Assembly (NCBI GenBank): GCA_002069025.1
Contig: MWBK01000273.1
Coordinates: 1-12,251 of the forward strand
Direction of reading: 5' to 3'
DNA length: 12,251 nt
DNA from: Bacteroidetes bacterium ADurb.Bin302
GTDB taxonomy: Bacteria > Bacteroidota > Bacteroidia > Bacteroidales > Paludibacteraceae
The position numbers and the translations under genes were made by a program. The notes below the pieces were generated by a model. It did not search any database and had not been told where the DNA came from. It worked only from the letters and a program-made list of their open reading frames with translations. Positions 1 through 6,471 of this stretch are shown here, piece after piece (the stretch's first letter is position 1; every line of letters starts with the position of its first letter).

Positions 1-1547
1 TGTACATGTTTGCAAGCATCATGACGAAAACCATCTAAATTAAATTTTTTAACCCAATATATTGCTGAGTCTGTCATTGTCTCAACAATTTCTTGACGTG
101 AATAATCTAATGTTGGTAAGAATTCATCGAACCATGTTGTCAGTCTTTGATCATTCCATCTTTGAAGGTTCTTTGTCCCGTCAGGAAGGATTAGAGGAGT
201 ACAAATTGTAGGATCATTTTTAAACATACTATGATTCTTATGAACGTGGTTAGCTACATAGTCTAGAATAACATTTATTCCGTTACTATGTGCTGCGTCC
301 ATTAATGCTTGCATCTCTTGATCTGTACCCAATCTGAAATCAATTTTTGAAGATGAAATAGGCCAATACCCATGATATCCTGAAAATTTTGTTTTAACAG
401 GATATTCTAATTGTGCATATGGTTCTAAGGGATTCTGAACAATAGGTGATATCCAAAGTGTAGTAAAACCAAGTTTATTAAAATATCCGTCTTTTATTTT
501 CTGAGTAATTCCGACTAGGTCGCCTCCAAAATAATCAACTTTAGGGTTAACGTCCGGTCTGTTCATTGGATGATTGTTCTCTTTTTTCCCATCTTTAAAC
601 CTATCAACCATCAAGGAATATATAATTTCTCCATGTTTGTCGAAACGAGTCATTTCTTTTACATCATCTAACACTTTCCCATTTTCAAGTGGTACTAAAA
701 TATCATTCGAAATGCCATATTTATTTGCAGCAAAAACTCTTATGTATGACCTTTTTAATTCTTCCGATTCTGTTGGTAGTGTTATTACTATGCTGTTTTC
801 TTCAATTTTAGTAAATCGTTGCGGTAATAAATAATTTTGCCAATAAACATATACTTGTTCTGTTTCGTTAAATAAATCAAGTGTAATGGTACTATTATTA
901 AAATCTTTGCTAAGTAGTATTGGTGCCTTGTCTTGATTACTTGGTATATGCAATACGGAATTGAATTTTCCTGAGTTGTTATCAACCTTCTCCGGATTCG
1001 TTTCGTCGTGATTCCATTCTCCATCTCTAACTAATTGATAAAGATATGTTCCCGGACTTATACGGAAAGCGACTTCATATATACTATCGCTGTTTAGAGT
1101 TAAATCAGGATGAAAACTAGGTACCCAGTCGTTCATTTGCCCTGCAAGTTGAACTCTATCATATTTTTTTCCATGAGGATTATATTTAAAAACATACTCT
1201 TTTTCGTCTGTACGTTTAGCTAATATGCTATATGGAACACCTTTTACCCATAAAGCAATATTAGTTAGTTGAGGCGTTTTGTTGGAATTTAACTTAACAC
1301 TCAACTTGTCCTCAGATAATTGCGCAAATACATATCTGCTATCGCAACTAACAGAGTCAATTGCTGTTGGATCGAGTACATAGTCTTTTGTTAGGAAACT
1401 GTTTATACCGGGATATAAAGTTATTGTCGAATTTAGACCATAATAGGCATTTGTATTTGCCGGTAAGTCTAAAGATTTACGACCTTGGCAACTAATTAAA
1501 GAAATACCAACGCAAAGGCATAAAATCAATTTCTTCATATTTTTCAT
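1..1547 (-). CDS. GH13 alpha-amylase-family lipoprotein, 3' part missing
   Basis: This frame is open from an ATG at 1547 to the left edge: 515 whole codons, with the C-terminal part outside the window. Residues 1-20 form a lipoprotein signal with lipobox LISC (Cys20). Residues ~118-203 look like an E-set/CBM48-type domain (LAGQMNDWVPSF, then GTYLYQLVRDGEW), and the GH13 barrel starts near 307 (EIIYSLMVDRF). Visible GH13 landmarks are GGDLVGI (341-347), DYVANH (429-434) and DGFRHDACKHV (505-515), where Asp510 is the expected nucleophile. The acid/base Glu and third catalytic Asp would lie beyond the edge. Such enzymes cut alpha-1,4- (or alpha-1,6-) glucan; the exact specificity cannot be told. 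The lipid anchor puts it at the outer membrane, possibly on the surface as in SusG, but the residues after Cys (QGRKS) are not acidic. A second in-frame ATG at 1538 is an alternative start. It lies 38 bp after the MFS gene, probably in the same operon. Confidence 0.93.
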   Translation of the reverse strand, partial: MKNMKKLILCLCVGISLISCQGRKSLDLPANTNAYYGLNSTITLYPGINSFLTKDYVLDPTAIDSVSCDSRYVFAQLSEDKLSVKLNSNKTPQLTNIALWVKGVPYSILAKRTDEKEYVFKYNPHGKKYDRVQLAGQMNDWVPSFHPDLTLNSDSIYEVAFRISPGTYLYQLVRDGEWNHDETNPEKVDNNSGKFNSVLHIPSNQDKAPILLSKDFNNSTITLDLFNETEQVYVYWQNYLLPQRFTKIEENSIVITLPTESEELKRSYIRVFAANKYGISNDILVPLENGKVLDDVKEMTRFDKHGEIIYSLMVDRFKDGKKENNHPMNRPDVNPKVDYFGGDLVGITQKIKDGYFNKLGFTTLWISPIVQNPLEPYAQLEYPVKTKFSGYHGYWPISSSKIDFRLGTDQEMQALMDAAHSNGINVILDYVANHVHKNHSMFKNDPTICTPLILPDGTKNLQRWNDQRLTTWFDEFLPTLDYSRQEIVETMTDSAIYWVKKFNLDGFRHDACKHV

Positions 1548-1585
1548 AATTCTATAAATTACTGTTTTATAAACTTATTACTTAT

Positions 1586-2893
1586 TTAACTATTTGTTTT
1601 CTTCTCGCTAATGATAAATACCGAACAAGCTCCAAGAATTAATGAAGCCCCTGCAACAGCAAGCATACTTACTTGAGCTCCTCCTACCATTTTTAATATA
1701 TCTCCACCAATAATTGCAGCTATTATTTGCGGTAAACAAATAGTTCCATTAAATAAACCTAGGTAAATTCCCATGTTTTTGCCCGATACAGAGTTTGTGA
1801 AAATTGCAAATGGCATTGCAAGCATTGCAGCCCATGCAAAACCTATTATAAAATATGATGCAAAAAGTATGTATTGGTTGTGAATAAACAGAGTACTTAT
1901 AAATCCAATGCCACCAAGTAACAAACTCAACGAGTATCCGAGTTTTCTAGATTTAAACAGAGGAAGTAACATTGCCCAGCAAACAGAACCGATTGCTTGT
2001 ACTGCAAATAAAACACCAACCCAATTACCTGCAGCTTGAAATCCTTCACTAGTAGTTTCTGTTGTACCCCATACGTTCTCGGCAATTGCTCCGTGAGTGT
2101 ATGTCCACATATACATAAATGCTACCCACGAGAATAATTGAACAAGTCCGATTGTCCAAAATTGTTTTGGGGCATGTATTAATAAAGATAATACGTTCTC
2201 AGACTTTTTGTTTTCAGATTCGGTGATGTTATGGTATGCGTTAAACTCCTCCGGATTCATTTCTTTAACAGAAAAACTTGTGTATAAAACGCATAATATT
2301 AAAATTGCAGCGCCTATATAGAATGAGTATATTACAGAATCCGGTATTATACCTTCAGCGGCGGTATTGCTTATGCCAATCCATGTAAATATGAATGGGA
2401 ATAAATATCCTATTAAACTACCTGCATTACATAAAAAACTCTGAATAGAGTAGGCCAATCCTTTTTGCTTCTCGTTTACCATATCTCCAACCATCATTTT
2501 AAATGGTTGCATTGCCATGTTAATTGATGTATCAAGCAGCATAAGCATAATTAAGCCGAATGTCATTGCATCAATATATTTTTGGTAACTGCCGGCATTT
2601 GGAAGAAGGCACATTACTAAAATAGCAACAAATGAACCTAAAAGTAAGTATGGTTTACGTCTGCCAATGCTTTTAATCCATGTTTTGTCGCTAGCCCAAC
2701 CAACAATAGGTTGAACTATAATACCCATTAGTGGAGGTAATATCCAAAAATAGCTTAAGTTATGTGGATCAGCTCCAAGTGTAGAGAAAATTCTGCTTAT
2801 GTTAGCACTTTGTAAAGCATAAGCAATTTGCACTCCGAAAAAGCCGAAACTAATATTAAATAGTTTCGCAAAGGACAAATCCGGTCTGTTCAT
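1586..2893 (-). CDS. MFS sugar transporter (maltose/maltodextrin-type, SLC45/GPH-like)
   Basis: This 435-residue protein is very hydrophobic, with about 12 membrane segments in two halves joined by a charged loop near 208-245 (KEMNPEEFNAYH, then SENKKSEN). The MFS motif A-like stretch GWASDKTWIKSIGRRKPY sits at 65-82 between helices 2 and 3. A long conserved helix-4 region (DTSINMAMQPFKMMVGDM, 121-138) resembles the sucrose/maltose-proton symporter branch (SLC45/GPH-like). The family moves di- or oligosaccharides across the inner membrane with a cation. Here it sits 42 bp after a periplasmic maltodextrin-cutting enzyme and 38 bp before a GH13 lipoprotein, so uptake of maltose or short maltodextrins is the natural inference; the substrate is not proven by sequence. 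Start at 2893 is the first ATG in frame and leads straight into an N-terminal cytoplasmic stretch followed by helix 1. No truncation is seen. Confidence 0.9.
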   Translation of the reverse strand: MNRPDLSFAKLFNISFGFFGVQIAYALQSANISRIFSTLGADPHNLSYFWILPPLMGIIVQPIVGWASDKTWIKSIGRRKPYLLLGSFVAILVMCLLPNAGSYQKYIDAMTFGLIMLMLLDTSINMAMQPFKMMVGDMVNEKQKGLAYSIQSFLCNAGSLIGYLFPFIFTWIGISNTAAEGIIPDSVIYSFYIGAAILILCVLYTSFSVKEMNPEEFNAYHNITESENKKSENVLSLLIHAPKQFWTIGLVQLFSWVAFMYMWTYTHGAIAENVWGTTETTSEGFQAAGNWVGVLFAVQAIGSVCWAMLLPLFKSRKLGYSLSLLLGGIGFISTLFIHNQYILFASYFIIGFAWAAMLAMPFAIFTNSVSGKNMGIYLGLFNGTICLPQIIAAIIGGDILKMVGGAQVSMLAVAGASLILGACSVFIISEKKTNS

Positions 2894-2935
2894 ATCGTTT
2901 AATAGTTAAGTTAGGCTGTATTATATTTCTAGTTT

Positions 2936-4789
2936 TTACTTGTTTAGTTCAATAATCCATGCAGTTTTTGCAGGTATAGCTATATACTGTGTCAAGTCAA
3001 TTTGTTTTTCTGTAGTAATTTCTGTTCCGCTTGTATAGTTATCAAAAACTTCTTCATAGCGTTCAAGAGATACAACTTTAGTTTGATTATTGTTATTAAA
3101 TATCATTACTATCGTTTTACTTTGGTCGTATCTCGAAAATAAATATATGCCGTCATAAGGAATAAATTGTTTCATTTTTCCTGTCTGTAGGGCAGTATTT
3201 TGTTTCCTATAATTAAGTATTTTTCGCATGTAGTTAAACACTTCGTTCTCTTTAGGAGTGCGTCCTTCTTGCGTAAATGCATTGCGTGAATCTTCTTTCC
3301 ATCCACCGGGGAAATCGAAGCGGTATCCTTCGTAATTTCCCTGAATACCATCTAACATGATTTCATCTCCGGCATATATTTGTGGAAATCCGCGTGTTGT
3401 TAGCAACATTGCAACTCCCATTTTGTATTTGTTTATGTCATAATCAACAGATCCACTAAAGCGGTCAATATCGTGATTGTCAAGAAAATTCATTAGGTTG
3501 TTGATGTTGGGGTATGCAAAGTCTTGTGCATAATGTGAGTAAAAACGAGACATTCCGCTATCCCAGCCATCATTTTCATTAAATGCCATGTGTAGCACAT
3601 CTTTCAACACAAAATCCATAACAGAAGGAAGATTTGAATCAAATCCATCTTTATTGTTGTTTCCCGATTGGTAATAAGAAATTTCAAGTGGTGATTTAAC
3701 CCAACATTCTCCTACTATGTTAATTGCAGGATATTCATCTCTAAAAGTTTTCATAAATGCAGATGCAATATTGATGTTGTTATAAGGATATGTATCAACT
3801 CTTATTCCATCAACATTTCCATATTCAATCCACCAAATATATACTTGACTTAAGTACTTGAATAATAATGGATTTTCTAAATTTAAGTCAGGCATATTGT
3901 ACGAGAACCAGCCTTTCTCCAAAACTTGTTTGTCAATCTCTGCCGCATGTGGATCAGTCCATGCTGTCATGCGATAATTTGATGAAGTGTATTTAGGCCA
4001 TTTGTGGACCCAATCTGATGATGGTAAACTTTGCATCCACCAATGAGTTCCTCCACAATGATTAGGAACTACGTCAATAATTAATTTCATATCATTAGCA
4101 TGGCATGAGTCTGATAAACTTTTATAGTCTGCATTAGTTCCAAGTCGAGGATCTACTTTGTAATAATCGCTTGTTGCGTAATGATGATATGAATATTGAG
4201 AATCGTTATTGTCAAAGAAAGGAGTCATCCATAGTGCGGTGCATCCTAAATCAGAGATATAAGGAATTTTTGATATTAAACCGGCAAGATCACCTCCATG
4301 CCTAGCGCCCTTGTCTGTTCTATCAACGGCCTGTATATAATCTTTTTGTTGATCGTTTTTCTCGTTGCCATTTGCAAATCTGTCGGGCATTACAAGGTAA
4401 ACGGCGTCTTCAACTCCAAAACTCTTGCGATCTGCAGATCCTTTTATGCGTTCTTTGAGTTCAAATGTGCATTTTGCAATTTTTTTACCGTTATTCTTGA
4501 ATACAATAGGGAATGTTCCTGCTTTTGTGTCTTTACTGATATTTAAATATACAAATAGATAGTCAGGATTGTCTGTTTTTATTTTTTCGTTTATTGTAAC
4601 TCCCGGGTAGTCAATTTCGATATCTGCACTAGATATACTTGGACCGTAACATAGTAGTTGTAATTGGGGGTCATGCATTCCTACCCACCATGATGCAGGT
4701 TCAAGTCTTGTGAGTTTACATTTATTTGCTGAAAAAACTGATGAGGCTACACAAATAGACAATACTAACGTAAAAAGAATTTTTTTCAT
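2936..4789 (-). CDS. susA: SusA-like periplasmic GH13 neopullulanase/cyclomaltodextrinase
   Basis: The 617-residue protein has a Sec signal (1-21, likely cut after VFSA) and no lipobox, so it should be periplasmic. Residues ~24-115 form an N-terminal beta domain of the cyclomaltodextrinase type (RLEPASWWVGMHDPQLQLLCYG). The GH13 barrel follows from ~126 (EDAVYLVMPDRFANG), and a C-terminal beta domain covers ~535-617. All four classical GH13 regions are intact: DVVPNH (239-244), GIRVDTYPY with nucleophile Asp332, VGECWV with acid/base Glu361, and FLDNHD with Asp440 as the third catalytic acid. The family hydrolyses alpha-1,4 bonds in maltodextrins, cyclodextrins and pullulan. The length equals what I recall for B. 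thetaiotaomicron SusA. It is the first enzyme gene after the regulator, behind a strong hairpin, and probably feeds short maltodextrins to the MFS protein encoded next. I am sure of the family; the symbol rests on domain layout and context. Confidence 0.93.
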   Translation of the reverse strand: MKKILFTLVLSICVASSVFSANKCKLTRLEPASWWVGMHDPQLQLLCYGPSISSADIEIDYPGVTINEKIKTDNPDYLFVYLNISKDTKAGTFPIVFKNNGKKIAKCTFELKERIKGSADRKSFGVEDAVYLVMPDRFANGNEKNDQQKDYIQAVDRTDKGARHGGDLAGLISKIPYISDLGCTALWMTPFFDNNDSQYSYHHYATSDYYKVDPRLGTNADYKSLSDSCHANDMKLIIDVVPNHCGGTHWWMQSLPSSDWVHKWPKYTSSNYRMTAWTDPHAAEIDKQVLEKGWFSYNMPDLNLENPLLFKYLSQVYIWWIEYGNVDGIRVDTYPYNNINIASAFMKTFRDEYPAINIVGECWVKSPLEISYYQSGNNNKDGFDSNLPSVMDFVLKDVLHMAFNENDGWDSGMSRFYSHYAQDFAYPNINNLMNFLDNHDIDRFSGSVDYDINKYKMGVAMLLTTRGFPQIYAGDEIMLDGIQGNYEGYRFDFPGGWKEDSRNAFTQEGRTPKENEVFNYMRKILNYRKQNTALQTGKMKQFIPYDGIYLFSRYDQSKTIVMIFNNNNQTKVVSLERYEEVFDNYTSGTEITTEKQIDLTQYIAIPAKTAWIIELNK

Positions 4790-4820
4790 AATAGTTTATA
4801 AGGTTTTGTTTTTATCTCTT

Positions 4821-4850
4821 TAATAGGCGAAAAGAATTTTTCGCCTATTA
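4821..4850 (-). terminator. 13-bp perfect hairpin between lacI-type gene and susA-like gene
   Basis: TAATAGGCGAAAA (4821-4833) is exactly complementary to TTTTCGCCTATTA (4838-4850), with a 4-base loop (4834-4837). In the minus-strand transcript it begins 22 bases after the regulator's stop codon and ends 31 bases before the enzyme's ATG. No run of T follows on either strand (minus strand continues AAGAGATAAAAAC), so it is not a textbook intrinsic terminator. No TAnnTTTG promoter element is seen between it and the enzyme start. It may be a partial terminator, a processing or mRNA-stability element, or an attenuator that sets enzyme level relative to regulator. The structure is certain at sequence level; the function is inferred. 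Confidence 0.5.
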
Positions 4851-4872
4851 AAGATGCTATGTCCGTTGAGGA

Positions 4873-5883
4873 TTATCGAGTTGTTCCTCGTTTAATCAAG
4901 TTTGTGCGAATTACTCGGTGTATTACTTGTGTAGGATCATTTTCTTCTTGAATACGACTTAGTAACATTTTGCATGATTCAACACCCATTTCGTATCCGT
5001 TTTGTTGAACTGTTGTAAGTTCGGGGTCTGATGTTTTAGCAATTACACCATCTCCAAATCCGCATATTGAAATATCCTCAGGGACGGAAAGTCCTGCACG
5101 TTTTGTGGCATAAAGTATGCCGGATGCGGTATCATCGTTAATTGCAAAGAATGCATCAGGTCTTTTAGCCTCTTTAAGTACTGCAGGAGTAAGTTCTATT
5201 GCTGCGTCGCGTGAATCACATTCAAAAATAAGGCTATTGTCAATGCCAATGCTATTAGCTCTTAAAGCATCGATATATCCATTCTTTCTATTTTTTGAGA
5301 TTTCCAAGTTTGCCGGAGCTCCATAAAATGCAATGCGTTTGCAACCTGTTTTGATAAGATGTTCTACAGCATTATATGCACCGGTATAGTCGTCTGCTAT
5401 TACACGGTCTGTTTTCAAGCCTGTGCATATTCTATCAAAGAACACTAGAGGTGTACCATCGTCAATTAGTTCTTGAAAGTGGTCGTATTTTTCTGTCTCT
5501 TTTGATATTGAAGCTAATACACCCGATACACGAGCTGATATTAGAGTTTCAACATTTTTTACTTCTTTTTCGTATTTTTCTGAAGTTTGACAAACAATTA
5601 CGTTGTAGCCTTTTTCGTTAGCTACATCTTCAATCCCGGCAAATACTGATGAAAAGAAGTGATGAACCATTTCCGGCACAAGAACACCGATTACATTTGT
5701 GCGTTTCATTTTCAAACTTAAAGCAATTGCATTCGGTTTGTAATGATATTTTTTAGCATAGGCATTAACTGCTTCTTTTGTTGCCTTGCTAATGTCCGGA
5801 TGATCTTGTAAAGCACGAGACACTGTTGATGCAGAAATATTCAATTCTCTTGCAATGTCTTTGATTGTGATTTGGCTTTTCAT
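4873..5883 (-). CDS. LacI/GalR-family transcriptional regulator
   Basis: This 336-residue protein has a typical LacI-family length. The N-terminal helix-turn-helix is at 5-26 (ITIKDIARELNISASTVSRALQ), with recognition helix around STVSRALQ. The hinge helix is at 50-60 (PNAIALSLKMK), with Leu57 at the position that normally wedges into the minor groove of the operator. The usual Arg of the family's PNxxAR hinge is Leu55 here. From IGVLVP (65-70) the periplasmic-binding-protein-like effector domain follows, with VFFDR (147-151), DDYTGAY (164-170), AINDDTASG (247-255) and DISICGFGD (270-278). The gene is divergent from susC and heads the enzyme/transporter arm, so local control of both arms is likely, with a cytoplasmic sugar (maltose or derivative) as inducer. 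Operator and effector are inferred. B. thetaiotaomicron sus uses the unrelated membrane regulator SusR. Start at 5883 places the helix-turn-helix at the usual distance from the N terminus. Confidence 0.95.
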   Translation of the reverse strand: MKSQITIKDIARELNISASTVSRALQDHPDISKATKEAVNAYAKKYHYKPNAIALSLKMKRTNVIGVLVPEMVHHFFSSVFAGIEDVANEKGYNVIVCQTSEKYEKEVKNVETLISARVSGVLASISKETEKYDHFQELIDDGTPLVFFDRICTGLKTDRVIADDYTGAYNAVEHLIKTGCKRIAFYGAPANLEISKNRKNGYIDALRANSIGIDNSLIFECDSRDAAIELTPAVLKEAKRPDAFFAINDDTASGILYATKRAGLSVPEDISICGFGDGVIAKTSDPELTTVQQNGYEMGVESCKMLLSRIQEENDPTQVIHRVIRTNLIKRGTTR

Positions 5884-5924
5884 GAGTATTTTTTATTATT
5901 GTAATTTTGTAATAGATTTAATAG

Positions 5925-5940
5925 AAAATAACGTTTTTAT
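5925..5940. promoter_or_regulatory. Candidate LacI-family operator in the regulator's leader
   Basis: The centre AACGTT (5930-5935) is a perfect palindrome. Moving out, the next pair mismatches, the following two pairs match, then one mismatches and one matches (AAAATAACGTTTTTAT). LacI-family operators typically have a central CG flanked by A-rich and T-rich arms, so the site fits. It lies 42-57 bp upstream of the regulator's ATG and roughly 30-45 bp after its predicted transcription start, where a bound repressor could block its own transcription. Binding is inferred. Confidence 0.4.
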
Positions 5941-5975
5941 TTTGTCGCTATAATTATATTAAATTAATTAAGGTA

Positions 5976-6007
5976 CAAAGCTATATATATTTTTGTGAAA
6001 AAGCAAA
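5976..6007 (-). promoter_or_regulatory. Predicted Bacteroidota promoter for the LacI-type gene
   Basis: On the minus strand TTTG (6007-6004) is followed after exactly 20 bases by TAGCTTTG (5983-5976), a full match to the Bacteroidota -33/-7 pattern TTTG and TAnnTTTG with the expected spacing. Transcription would start near 5971, giving a leader of about 85-90 bases before the ATG at 5883. No start has been mapped, so this is a pattern match only. Confidence 0.6.
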
Positions 6008-6010
6008 GCG

Positions 6011-6020
6011 TTGTATACAA
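6011..6020. promoter_or_regulatory. Perfect 10-bp palindrome next to the regulator's promoter
   Basis: TTGTATACAA is fully self-complementary and begins 3 bp from the upstream edge of the predicted -33 element of the regulator's promoter. A dimeric protein could bind here, but the centre (TA) is not the CG typical of LacI-family sites, so the partner is unknown. Confidence 0.3.
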
Positions 6021-6194
6021 ATGTGGTAGTTCAAAAGAAAAAAAAACATTTATGTGAGTTAATATTTGTTGAGTTGATGATGTAATTTATTTGTTAAAAA
6101 GATGATATATAGAATTTGTTAATATTAAACTGCTCTTTTATTACTAAATTTCTATTATGTTCGCAGAAATTGTCGCACTCGTTTGTATTTTAAA

Positions 6195-6202
6195 AACCGG
6201 TT
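6195..6202. promoter_or_regulatory. Candidate operator AACCGGTT between the divergent promoters
   Basis: AACCGGTT is a perfect 8-bp palindrome with a central CG, a form known for several LacI-family operators. It is followed by ATAA and preceded by AAA, so the symmetry stops at 8 bp. It lies about 118 bp upstream of the predicted susC -33 element and about 190 bp upstream of the regulator's. It could act in activation or looping. The short length makes chance occurrence possible. Confidence 0.35.
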
Positions 6203-6319
6203 ATAATGTGCTGCAATGAATATTTAAATGATTTTTGAAAATACATCAACACTACATCAGTTGTTTTTTTAACATTTCGACTAGTAAATCTATCATTTTG
6301 CAAAAAAAACTCCATAAAA

Positions 6320-6351
6320 TTTGTTCTAATATAAAAAATAGTGTACGTTTG
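6320..6351 (+). promoter_or_regulatory. Predicted Bacteroidota promoter for the susC operon
   Basis: TTTG (6320-6323) is followed after exactly 20 bases by TACGTTTG (6344-6351), fully matching the Bacteroidota -33/-7 pattern. The start of transcription would be near 6356, giving a leader of about 115 bases before the susC ATG. The spacing is the same as in the divergent regulator promoter, which strengthens both calls. Pattern match only. Confidence 0.6.
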
Positions 6352-6393
6352 TCGATTGTAAAACTGCCATTTGGCGCGCAAACGAATGCAAAT

Positions 6394-6407
6394 ATGCTGC
6401 AAAGCAT
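6394..6407 (+). other. Small hairpin with GNRA-type loop in the susC leader
   Basis: ATGCT (6394-6398) and AGCAT (6403-6407) pair around the loop GCAA, a GNRA-type tetraloop, followed by a T-rich stretch (GTTGTGTTTTT, 6408-6418). It lies in the predicted susC 5' leader, about 65 bases before the ATG. The 5-bp stem is short, so it may be incidental, or a weak attenuator or stability element. Confidence 0.25.
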
Positions 6408-6438
6408 GTTGTGTTTTTGAGAAACAGAAATTTAACAA

Positions 6439-6454
6439 AACTTATTTATTAACT
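6439..6454 (+). repeat. Leader motif, copy 1 (upstream of susC)
   Basis: AACTTATTTATTAACT ends 17 bases before the susC ATG. Fifteen of its 16 bases recur at 11489-11504, where the copy ends 16 bases before the ATG of the third lipoprotein gene. The matching distance to the start codon suggests a role in translation initiation or leader binding, not chance alone, though the sequence is AT-rich. Confidence 0.4.
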
Positions 6455-6471
6455 CTTAAAAAATTCAATGC

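Larger units (their letters stand above)
5884..6471. other. 588-bp divergent control region
   Basis: This AT-rich stretch separates the regulator and susC start codons. It holds one predicted promoter per direction (5976-6007 minus, 6320-6351 plus), three palindromes listed separately, a 9-base direct repeat GTTAATATT (6058-6066 and 6118-6126, exactly 60 bp apart; the second lies in the palindrome TTAATATTAA), and the hexamer CGTTTG at 6180-6185 and 6346-6351 with its reverse complement at 6379-6384. Short open frames in 6190-6438 on both strands lack family features and overlap the predicted susC promoter, so I do not call a gene. No tRNA or known riboswitch is recognised. Confidence 0.7.

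Noticed and set aside
574..1024. Open frames of 78-86 codons overlapping the GH13 lipoprotein region.
   Set aside because: They lie in other frames of a continuous GH13 coding sequence whose catalytic-family motifs are intact, so they are shadows.
2894..2935. A third copy of the 16-base leader motif before the MFS gene (minus strand).
   Set aside because: Only 12 of 16 positions match, and it lies 3 bases from the ATG instead of 16-17, so it does not fit the pattern.
6058..6126. Direct repeat GTTAATATT, two copies 60 bp apart, as a regulatory pair.
   Set aside because: It consists almost only of A and T in a very AT-rich stretch, so chance is a good explanation; noted under the control region only.
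6190..6438. Short open frames on both strands in the divergent control region (about 60 and 82 codons).
   Set aside because: They overlap each other and the predicted susC promoter, have no recognisable domain or start context, and look like chance open frames in AT-rich DNA.
5884..6471. A riboswitch or tRNA in the long non-coding region.
   Set aside because: No recognisable conserved core, cloverleaf or extended pairing is visible.
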